A stretch of 64,000 nt of DNA from Todiramphus chloris collaris (taxonomy: Eukaryota > Chordata > Aves > Coraciiformes > Alcedinidae), in NCBI GenBank assembly GCA_025345505.1, contig JANVCC010000011.1:7442767-7506766 (forward strand). Reading direction: 5' to 3'. A program made the position numbers and the translations under genes. Positions 50,701 through 62,700 of this stretch are shown one piece after another. Below the pieces are notes generated by a model. The model was not told where the DNA came from, did no database searches, and saw only the letters and a program-made list of their open reading frames with translations. Position 1 is the stretch's first letter. Each line of letters starts with the position of its first letter.

Positions 50701-53700
50701 ATCTTTCATAAAAGTGATCCAGAGAGCTATAGGACAGCTCTAATACCTGTAGGATAATATGAATCACCTCCTCTTCTTTTAGGTATGGGAAACCAACTCT
50801 GCAGAGGATTCTGCAAAAAGTGACTGTACATCTGAAATGAAAGCTTCTGCCTTAGGTGTCAGCTTCATCTCTTGGTTTATGGCAGAAGCTGAAATATTTT
50901 CTAAGGTTTTATGGAGTGAGATTGGTTAGACTTTTCTTTGAGTTAATTAAAAAATGTAGGGAGCCATACATCCCTAACTGGGTCTGGCAGTCTCAAATGG
51001 AATGCTTTGGTTTCAGTTACCAGATCAGCAGATTAGCTGTGACATGTCAGCCTAATGCAAATACATGTCCAAACCTCATTTGTCTTTATGGAAACTGAAA
51101 CCACAAGTTGTGCGCTTTTGCAATTCTACCATATAGCTTGTTTTTTTCAAGTTTCATAATAATTCTCCAGTCAGAAGAACTGAAGAATTTGTGATTTAAA
51201 CAAGGGCTACTAGTGCTTGATTTATTCACAGAGCTCACTGGTAAGATGAGCAGAATTGCTGTCCTTGCTTTGTGGAAGAAGAAGATGGATCAGAGGAGAA
51301 AGTGAGTTTCTGAAGGTCACCCAGTATATCAGCAGCAAAGAGCACTGATTCCCAGTCCAGAATTTTGTCAGTGTGACTGCCCGTCAGACAAAAGCTGGAA
51401 AAAGAATACATTATTATCCACATTTCTGAGGAGGAAAAATTCAGTAACTTTTTCATGGTCCAAATAATGTATTTCAAAACAGCCCAGAGGCTCAGTGATT
51501 ATTCTGTCTCCAGGTCATGATGCTCAGCAAACAAGGCGTTGTGTGCTTAACCTAGTTTGGTACGGATCTGAAAAGCACAGCTACTGGTCCTTCTGGACAA
51601 TTTGGACAAAAAAGTGAATGTCTTTTCACCTAATTCTGACAGCAGAATTACAGTAGGGAAAAGAGGAACTTGGGCATAATCACAGCACAGCTATGGTCAG
51701 TTCTAAGGCATTTCAAATTTTTTCCGATGTCCATATTTTAAAGCACATTTAGCTTTGCCTGACCTGTTTGTTTTGATGCGCAATTTCCATTTTCATTATA
51801 AGGTGATAATAATCTTGAAATCTCTGCTTTTCTAATCCAAGTCAAAAGCTTGCCTCTTTGAACTAGGAGTCGTGAAAATAGTTCAAAGGCTTGGAAATGT
51901 GAGTGGAACTCTCAGCTACTCTGGCCACATGCTGAATAATTAAACATGTGACAAGAAGGAGAAATTTCCTTCCTTCAAAAGAAAGAGTCTTTCACAATAG
52001 TTGCAGTCATGAAATTTATTAAAGAATTTACTATTAAGGGCTATTTCCCAAGTATCTGGGAACGTGACTTTCAGAGTGCAATCAAAATGAACAAACTCAT
52101 GTGAACATGTATACAAGAGACCAGGGTCTCCACCAGATATATGGCAATATGTATAACTTGTGATTATGATGCATTTGTGCTGTTGCCCAACAAGCTCCTT
52201 CTTACATGGCAAACTACCAGTACAAATTCTGTCTTTGTAGGGTACAGAAGATTGGAACAGGCTGAGTATTTCCTTTAGATTAATGTAGGAATTGGAACAG
52301 GCTGAGTATTTCCTTTAGATTAATGTAGGAATCAAAACTAACACATGAGAATGCATTAAGTGGCTCAAATGTTTTGCACCAAGGTTGTTAGGAAAAACAC
52401 AAGAAAAACATCACCAGGGAATATTACAGTGATTTTTTGGGTGTAATTTACCAGTTCTACAGACAAAAACTTCAAACCATTGACAGTTTGAAATATGGTA
52501 GGTACACATATAGCGTGCTACTTTCTGCAAGGCAGTCAGAACTAAAAGATGTATTTTTATAAGTAATCACCTTTGTTTTTCCGAAATGCATAAATCATAC
52601 TCGCTTTGCTCTGAAGGCGATAACATTTCTAAGCACATCCCCAGAAAACCTCTGGAGATCAAATTATTCCAGGATACCACAAAAACAAGTTATTACTTCT
52701 CTGAACTGCTAAAACTGCTAGCTGCAGTATGATTTCTCTGTCAGTGTTATTCTGCTTCGAAAAAGGGTTTCTATTCTCTATAGCAAACACAGCTAGGTTT
52801 CTGTTTTCCCCAGACCCAAGTTCAATTATATAATATGCTCTAGGCTGAAAGAATACCAGGCACATGTAGCATCCAGTACTTTAAAACAGGAGTAACAATA
52901 ACTTCAGCTTAGAAAAAAAATGTGTAGGTTTTAGTTCATAATTTAGACCAAGTGGGGAAATTATTCTGATCTAACAACCTAAATGTGATTTTACCATCTT
53001 TAGTGGAATTTCTCTTCTTTGCATCATTTTAAAGTCAGAAGCCTTCAATTTTGGGTGGAAATTAGATGTGGGGATTGTAACAGATCCTAGCCTTTAGTCT
53101 ATAGCAGCAATCCTCAACTCTCACTGTTCCCTTCACAGTGGATTTGAAGACAAGTCTTGTCATAGCTAGATTTCTTTCTATTGCTACATGACTGCATTGA
53201 TAACCTGGGGAGTGTTTGGGTTTCTGAGATGAATAAAGAAGAATCTAGTTTTTTCCGTTGTTTAACATAACCCAAAATCTTAATTCTATGTGTCCTAGAA
53301 AAACTTGGACTCTCTGTTGTGATTTTTTTAAACTTTACATATCCTTTATGCTCCCATAATTCTATCCAAGACTGTCTCCATCACCATGGTAGAACCTTTC
53401 TGTAACCTTTGAAATTGCTTGTGACCTTTGAATTGTTTGTTCTCTGTCATGACATGGCCCTTGGCACAATAAATATGGTTGTTCTTTTAAATGGGTGGAC
53501 AGGTGCTTTCTCAGGACTAATGTATGGAATTCATGGTAGAAATTCCTTCTCACAGACCAAAGAGCAGTGATCAGATGAACGTCTTTACAAATACAAACCT
53601 AGAATAATGAAACTATGGCCCTGTATCCCTTAAACAATGGTCCTTCCTGCTCCCTCTCATTCTCTTTCAAAGTCTTTAAGATGCAGGCATTGTAAAACAA

Positions 53701-56700
53701 TTTGTTATTCATATTTTTTTGCTAGTTTTACCCTCAGTTTTCAGTGAATTAGTTCTTGTCCCCAGGAAATGTAGACTCACATACATGTTGGAAATGAAGA
53801 AAAAATAAACAGCCATATACAGTGTTACACATCACTGGTAAACTGAATCCCAAATACGCACAACCAGGTATTTCATGTTACTTTTGGCCTGAAAGACAGT
53901 TAGATATCTAACGGAATATTGGAAAGGGACAGAATATGTAATCTTTATACAAATAATGATAGTTTGTCCTGTAATAAACTCCTGACTCTTCACATCTTCT
54001 ACTGTCAGCTCCCATTCAAAATTCTTCACTCTCTGGAGTTTTTTGTTTGTTGGGTTGTTTTTTTTTTTTTTTCTGGAATAGATTGCTTTCTGCTGTAATT
54101 ATAATGAAGAAGTTGATGTAATAGATCTTCGCCTCTTTCTTAAATCAGAACTATACACTGACCAGAGTAAAGTTTTGGTTATCCTAGAGGGGAACACTGG
54201 ATTCTGGTGGCCTCACACAGCACAAATCAGCAGAGAACCACAGACCTGAATTCAAACCTAGTCCTGCATGTGCAGGAGTGGGAAGTATCCTGTTTGTAGA
54301 GCAAGGTGATTTACACACTGACCTAAAGCAAAATGTCTCCCTAAAAATGGCATTTTGAAGAAACGGTGGCTTTTTTTGAGACACATTTAGTAGGAAAGCA
54401 AAGACACTAAGCACAAAGATGAATCATAAAATCATAGAATGGTTTGGGTTGGAAGGGACCATTAAAGGTCATCTAGTCCAACACACCAGCTGTAAATAGG
54501 GACATCTCCAAATAGATCAGGTTGCTCAGAGTCCTACCCAACCTAACCTTGAATGTTTCCAGGGATGGGGCTTCCACCACCCCTCTGGTCAGCCTGCTCC
54601 AGTGATTCATCACCCTCATTGTAAAAAATATCATTCTTATATCTAGTCTGAATCTACCCTCTTTTAGTATAAAACCATTACACCTTGTCCTATCACAAAA
54701 GGCCCTGATAAACAGATTGTCCCCATCTTTCTTATAAGCCCCATGTAAGTATTAAAGAGCCGCAATCTCAGCCCAGAATTCATGCAATGCTTGAGGTAGT
54801 CTAGGACATGCTGCTAGTCACCTGCTATTATTTCTGCTGAGTATAAGTGAGACTTCTTTTAGATATTAATGCTTAAAGAATGAATCGAGAACAAAAAAGT
54901 AAAATAAAAGTATATACTCCAAAGGTTCTCAATCAGCTTTCATAAAGAGATTAAAAAAAAATTAAACTACTGAACATAGCATTTTGGCATTCAGTCTGTT
55001 AACAATCTAGGTCAAACCAGAGACAAACTGTTTACATTTAAAACATCCAAGTGTTCTCCAGGGCTGATAACAACGACACCAGCTTTCATAATCAGAGAAT
55101 AAAATAAACACACTATCTATTGAATTTTTGTGTTCAAATCAATATTTCACATGACAGCTCTCCAAATCTTGCATGCACTGAGATTATCTGGGAAATCTCA
55201 AATTGATATATAAGACCACTGTACCTTGGGCCTTTGTACTGTGATAGTCCCAGTGCCTTTCTGATTTTTATCTCCATTTTCTTAGAGGCACTGAGGAAAT
55301 CTGTACCAAGGCAAGGAACTGAATTTCAGAGCAGCTCATTCAGCACTTTGACCACTGATCTTTCCTTCCTCCCCAGATCTGTGATTTTTTTGAAAAGGCT
55401 TTTGAGAAGGAGAGTTTATAACAGTAAGCATTGTACAAGTGCCATGACAGATTTTTTTTTTCTGGAATCTAACACAATAAAGCTCTTGTCTCAAATCAGC
55501 ATTTCTCAGGCAAAGTAGTTATATAAATATTTACAGATAATATACACTGTTGAAAATTACGAAAAATATCCTCAAATCATTCAGAAGTTTTATATTTTGT
55601 GCTTTGTCAAAGGTCATGCTCCTCCCCAGGCTATTATGCAGTAAGCTGTTGACCAGTTACATATTTTACTGTTGCGCTATCATATTAGAGCAGCTGCATT
55701 TCAGAACATTGTATATAGTTTGCTTTGATATAAAAAGGCCTAAAAGAAATAGAAATGTATTCATTTACAAAATAACTTTTAATTAATACCACCAAGAGGG
55801 GAGATTTTCAAGGTACACATTTCAAGAGAGTGTACTATTTTAGGAATCAATATTTCCGTACTTGGGGAAACATTTTAAAAGAAATGGAAACATTACCTTG
55901 GCTGATGTTTCAAACCAGCCCACGAACCCATTCTCTTTGCAGAACTGATCCATCTTGATGCCATTGTTCATAAGAACATCTATTCCCTGGTCGCATTTGT
56001 TTGCTAAGAGGACTGTCGGCACAGGTTTGCCGTTTGGAAGAACCAACTTAGAGTCCAAATCCTCTTTCCATTTTGTCACTGCTTCAAATGTTGCAGGTCT
56101 TGTAACATCAAAGACAATAAATGCCCCCATGGCCTCTCTGTAATATACCCTGGTCATGTTTCCAAACCTTTCCTGACCTGTAATGGAGAAAATAGGAAGG
56201 GAAGAAAAACACCACCTTGTAAAAATCTCTGCTTCCAATCTAGGTCAATATTTTAGATAGCACATTTTCTAAGAGGACATTACTTAAGGTAGGACTGCAT
56301 TTTGTAAGTCTCTGGAAAGCTATGTTTTGTCTAAATAATGTTAAATACCGTTCATTAATAATGTTAAATAACGTTAATTTTCTATGAAAATGCAAGAGAG
56401 TATAGTATGAAAAGAGTTCTAAAGCTAATGTTTAAGAACTTTATTACAAATTTGAACTTTACTAGAGTCTTATTCAGCTGCCAGATTTCTAAGTCTGTGG
56501 ATAGTACTAAAGGAATTAAAACAGGAGTCAAAATAAACTAAGGTACCAGATTGGAAGCTCCTTGATACTGTGGTATTTTGTGGGAAACACCTAACACAAC
56601 TGATCTGCTCCATGCGTTGAGATAATCCTGTATATTCCCATGCAAGTCATAAGAATAAGCAGTAACATAATTAAGATCTGGTGCCATACTAGACATTAGA

Positions 56701-59700
56701 GTCACTATGAATTTTACTGTCAAGTTAAAACACAGAGGTGAGAAAGATGAATTTAAAGCTTTACAAACATGGAAAGTGTTCTAAGAAATAGCACAGTAGT
56801 AGAAATATGAAGAGTTGCATTGCTCCAGTGAAAAGATCTGGAAGGAGACATTTCCTGCTAAATCTGTTGAGAAGCTTTATGGGTTTTATTTGCTGAATTC
56901 AAAGTGTTTTCTGGGAAGTTATTTACAGCATTTTTGTGAGATAACAATATATTATTATATTCAAATATGGATATTTGTAAATAGCTATAATTTGATATGA
57001 TAACAGTGTAAAAATTAACACACTTGACATCAGGATGTGGTGTATTGATCAGCTGTGGGCTTGTTAATATATATAAGGCTTTCACGGGAGCTATGAAAAA
57101 ATGTTTCCAAGAATGAAAATAAATTACACAGAATTTTCCTTGAAGTCAGAAAATAGAATTTCCATTGATGTCTATTGGTGAGCTGTGATCCAAAAGAGAA
57201 TTATAAATTCCTGAAACATCTTGTGACAACAGCAGTCTCTAAGCAAGACAACTCTTGTATTTAAACGTATTCTTCCATAGCTGAGAAAAGCTGCTATGAA
57301 AATAGACAACATTCCATAGAAACTTGTTTCTAGCCTTATTTTCTCAATGTGCATAATTTCGAGTAGGTTAAGAAGAGAAGATGATTGACAGTCTGCCTTT
57401 CACACTAGGAAGACTACCTGTGTAGGTTTTATCTGATCGAAATTGTGCTGCCAAATGTAAGACTGGGTTGAGAGCTTAGGAGTTCTGATTACTGGACTTC
57501 TAGATCATGGAATTTAATTTAATGGAAATAGTACTGAACACACTTGTGGGGTCAAACACCATCTGCGTTTTATGCACTAGTTGTTGCAGCAAGAAAAAAG
57601 TCATTCACATGATACAGAAACCAAAAGTGGATGTCTGTCTTCTCCAAATTCATGTTAGATAGTTTTTGCTTAAACAAACACTGCATCCCATTGATAAAGA
57701 CTGAAATATATCATTTCTAGGAAATATGAAGCCATATGGAAAATTTCTTATGGCTATGCTTTATTAAAATGTCTTATGATTCCTATCAGTGGGTTAATCA
57801 GATGAATGGCTAAGTCATGTGCCATTCAATAATCTCCTTGTGAAGCAATTTTTTTCATGTGCAAGCCAGTGCCTTCAAACAAAAGTCAAGGTCTGATCAG
57901 AAGCACAGCAGTGAGACAAACAGCAACATAAACAATTAGTTTTTGATGCTTATTGTGTTTCAGTGATACTTTATACTTCTGTGAATTTCTTGACATACTT
58001 GCGCTGTACATGAGATGTAGATGATGTAAGAACAGATAGACTTAGGCCTTGCACATATTTATTGGGATAAGATAGATGAAACATATTTTCATAGAACATG
58101 AAATAAAATATTAATTTGCAGCATAAAATAATTAATTTCAACCTAAATTATTAGAAGAATAACTTTGAGGAATAAAAGGCTCTTATGATGTGAACTTCTG
58201 GCTAGTAGTGGACCACAAATTTCTGACAAATGGTATGACACTGATTCCTTCTTCTGCTTGCAGCTGCTTTTGCAGATACCTAGGTTTTTCACTGTACAGA
58301 AAAGCCACCATGTTTGTAAAAACAGCTTTATGCAGGAGGACAAAGCTCACCAATTTCCACCATCAATCACTTAAAACATGAAAAGAGAAAGAATGGAGCT
58401 CACGGCTAAATAAAGTGCCTAAACTCTTTCTGAAGAGTTGTGGTTTTTTTTTTCCCCATCAGTTGCAATTAATACATGAACATACTTGGCAAAAACACAT
58501 TCAGCTTTGAATGGCAAAAGAGGTGGTTTGTAAACCACAGACTCTTAGTTTTATTTAATTTGCATAATGGCTTTATTTTTATTTAATTTGCATTGTGAAA
58601 AAAGTCATCTCTAGCATTTATATTGTGCTTGGAAAGCTAAATATTGAGTTTAAGGGTCCAGGAAGACAATTTTTTCCAAAAATTCTCCCTTATGGGAGCA
58701 AATACCTATCTTAATAGATGAGGCTTCTTAAATTTTTTCATTTGGCAGAATTATTTATGAAAGTAGGCACTGTTTGATGTATTAAAGGTGTCAGAATCTG
58801 CCCTTAGGTTTTCAACAACACAATAGCTTAGGCAGTAATTAGGCTAGAAAATAGATCATTAGGTATTCAGTACTATCTTGCAGGCAGCCTTAAACATCAG
58901 AATCTGCTTTTTTGTAAGTGGGGCTGGGAAAGGTGAGATTTGCTTTTCATTGGAAGGGGTAGAAACTTGTGAAATGCTTGTTTGCTCTGCCCCATTGTGC
59001 TTTACTGCATCCCTTTCAAGGCCGCAGGCATCTGGCATCAAACCCCACAATTCTGATGGCCTCTAATTCAAGGTCCCTTGGCAGTCAGAGACTGAGAAGA
59101 GACATATAGAAGGCATCTTCTCAGCAAGTATCTATGTTTAAGAATGGTCACAAAAGCTTCATTATGGAGATATTTAATATCTACCCTCAACTTCCTGGTG
59201 AGCCCAGGGTAAGTAGCTTATACTCAAATGGTTCAGTACAAGATGTCTAATTGTTAGTTAGATGAATGCTACCCCACTTTGAAGTGAACCCAGTGAGACC
59301 AAGGTACCAAAGCAACAAGATTTCCATTAAAGAGAAAGACTCCCTCTCTGAATAGCACCTGCCTGTATATTTATCGTAACCTCAGTGGCACCTCTGCAGC
59401 AAGGAAAGGTATCATTGCATGGGCTTAAAGCAATCAACTGCTGGATTTTCATAGCTTATAAAAATGCACCTCATATAAATTCTCCATCATGACTTGTACA
59501 GAAACAATTTTCACTTACCACTATCTTCTCTAGTAAAGTTATAAAAACTAATGCTAAAGTGCTAAAAGTCAGATAATTTCCAGCACCTTGCTCACAGTAT
59601 ATGAAATATAGTGCAAGATGAGAATTGATTAAAAAAGCCTAATGCCCCTCATCCTAAGAGGCAAATGCTTCTGGGAACCATGATGCTTTACAGCGGGCCT

Positions 59701-62700
59701 TTAGCCAATGTTGAGAAGCTGGAAATAGTAGAGAAGTTTTAAATATTTTTTAACTTTTACTTCAAAATATCTTCCAGAATTTTCACCCTTGAATTCAAGT
59801 CTTTATCTTTATGGATTGAAACTTAAGTAAGCCTTGAGGTAGTGTTCACCACCCCAGAAAATGTGGAAAAACAGGCTGTCAGCAGGATCAGGCCCATGAA
59901 TTCCACCACAATTCTATACTGAAATAAAGCCAGGGACTGATTTATGTTTGCAGAACAGTAATTTCAAGGTAACTTAGTCTAGGAATCACCATGACTATCA
60001 TATTTTATGCATACTCGCTGCAATGCTTAGCAGCCACTAAAAGCTTAAACTGCTGAGAATATGTTGTGCCTGGCATTAGTGAACAGTCTGTTTACTCCCA
60101 AAGTATAAACAGTGTTAAAAACTTCACAATTGCAGGGACATTTGCCTATATCTGTGCAAAGACTGCTGTTTCTAAAGGTGAAAGTTGCAGGGAAAGGAAA
60201 TTAAACTGCTTTTTTTCATCACATCTATTGTGTGGATGTCTCCAATGCATTGGTCCTACTCTTTATAAGATAAGAACAAGACTTGTAAAATCAAAATAAC
60301 ATATTTTTGGTAGCAATGAATAATCCAGACCACACATACACACCAGGAGGGATAAACAGTGATTCTGACATGGCTGTGAAAAAGTAGCAGGGGAGGGGGA
60401 AGGCTCTGAAGTGCAGTTCTCTGTCCTCCACTGCACTCACAGAGCTGCTGCCTACAGTAAATCTGCAGCTAAAGCTGGTCTTCAGAGAAATCTCAGGGCT
60501 GTGTGGACATGAAACACAGACAGTAGTGCTGAGAACAGCCTCGCAGACCAGTAATAGCAAAAACACCTGGATCTGTTGTCTACAACAGTTGGTTTCTTCA
60601 AAAGCGGACCCAGCCTGAATCTGCAGGGCCATCCCCAACACAGCAGCCTTGTTTGAAATATGATCGATTGTTTCTTTTCAAGCTTTCCTTCTAACAATCT
60701 GGTAATGAATTTAAAGGATACTCGTACTATGGTAGCAGAAAAGATAAGGAAACAACAACAAAAAAAATTACTTAGCAGAAAGACTTAAAGATGTTTGACA
60801 GAGTGGTAGAGGTGATGGCACACTTTTAACATGGACATGGACATCAAAGATGAGAATTTGTGACATTTAATGAAATTTTATCATGTATATCTCCTCACAC
60901 ACACAGTAGTGAAAATTCAGTCACTTGAAGCTTAGGCACTTCACTGAATCAGATATAGATTCATAGATTTTAAAGTTAATGCATTGTTACAGATATCATA
61001 ACATCATAAACCAGGAAGTTTTGTCCAATTATTCCTGTCTAACACTCATAGCTTCAGGAATATATTATTGGATTATATATGTAACTCTATATAATATAAT
61101 TTCAAATCTTAATGTAATAATATGTGACGCAGAACCCACCTTATCCCTGAATTAATTTTTCTAATGCTTAATTGTCCTTATTCTTCAGCATTTACATCTC
61201 TTCTAAATAAATGCAATTTCAGCATTTATCAATTAGACCTTATTATAGTTTTGTTTACCAAATTAAATAATGCAGAAAAATACGTTGCAGAAATATAAAC
61301 TACGTGGTAAGACCAAGCAGTGTCCCCTGTTTACCCTTACAGACGTAAGAAGAAAAAGCAAATTTGGTTCATGTGATGCCATCTCATTCTTCAGCTTGGT
61401 TAGAGTTTGAACATGTATTGCTTTACTCTCAAAGATAAACGACCTAGTAAAAGAGGTTCTGCCAAAAGACAGAGGATGTTCTGAGACAAGAGATTTTATT
61501 TGCTTCTGTCTTATCCTTGCATATTTCTTTTTTGCAAGTGGTTATATATGACCAGCCACAGCCAGGATAAAATACTTCATTCCCTCCATATTTCCCATCG
61601 GTTTTACTTCTCTTTCACTTTTAAACAACTATATAAAGCCAGATGCCTTATTAGTGCTAACTTCTATGCAAGCAGCACACTGATCTGAATTCAGTGTGTT
61701 GCTTACAGAACTTATTTTCTAGGTACAGCCATCAACAGCTAAAGCTTTTTACACAGAAATTATTAAAACTGAAACAGCAACTCATTTTATTACTGGCCAC
61801 TGTCTTGACCTTCACAGAGATGCTTTGAATTGAGCAATTCATATGAAATTTAGTACTCTGCTGTAGTTCTCTCTGTCATGTGTGATAACTCAGAAAGCAT
61901 GCTAGTCATTCAGTACTACAACTTGGTGTAATTGCTTCTGCAGCCTGGCTGAAAGCTACATCATATGATCTGCCAGCACATGATTAGTAGTGTAATAAAT
62001 CTCTGAAACAAGGCATGCAAAATGCATTCTTTAAGTACCCAATGCATTCAGAATTTACTGTTAAATACTTTTTCACATGCAGTAAAGTTTTGCGGGATGT
62101 GTATGTATTTATGGTTATGATTGGTCACTGGTAAGCAATAAAAACAATGCTTTCTCCATTATTCCAACTTTTAATAAAGAAAACTGAGCATATATGTATT
62201 TAATATAACCCCACAAGACTATACAGATGTGTAAAAAAGCTGAGGTTATGCATGTTTTACATAAAGCAGTGTTGTTGCATAAGTTTTAGTACCTTGGTGC
62301 CAAATTCAGAGCTCAGGCACAAGCACAGAAGAAAGGCACTCCCTCCTTCGATAAGAATGTCAAGAATTTTCTTATTTCACTAGTTTTACTCAGTGTCATT
62401 CCAGACTAGATCACTGAACCCACAGCTCAGGTCATAGGCTAGCACAGTTGCCTAATAGCTGGTATAATTTTCACCTTTATTCCCTACCTAACAACTGTTA
62501 CTTCTTAATTTAATTCTTTAAACGCCCTCCTTCAAGCTATTGCATTACAGCTGTACTTGCATGCCGCCATACACCAAATGAGAAATTATTACTTACAGGA
62601 TGTGAAATATGACATCAAGAGAAACTTTTTTTGTGTGTATTGAATCAAAAATTATTAATTGCTAGTAAGGGGGGTGGCAAAAAATATTGTGGCTTTAATT

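Larger units (their letters stand above)
44721..55896 (-). other. RAB38: RAB38 intron 2
   Basis: 11.2 kb bounded by GTAATG and TTGCAG. It contains one clear CR1 fragment (54423-54782), several weak MIR-like relics (about 49.3, 51.3, 54.2 and 55.3 kb), a CTTGC/CCCTT pyrimidine tract (48403-48600), a perfect 40-bp tandem duplication (52251-52330) and a hairpin (45728-45767). No other exon was recognised. The remaining sequence is AT-rich and unremarkable. Confidence 0.85.
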
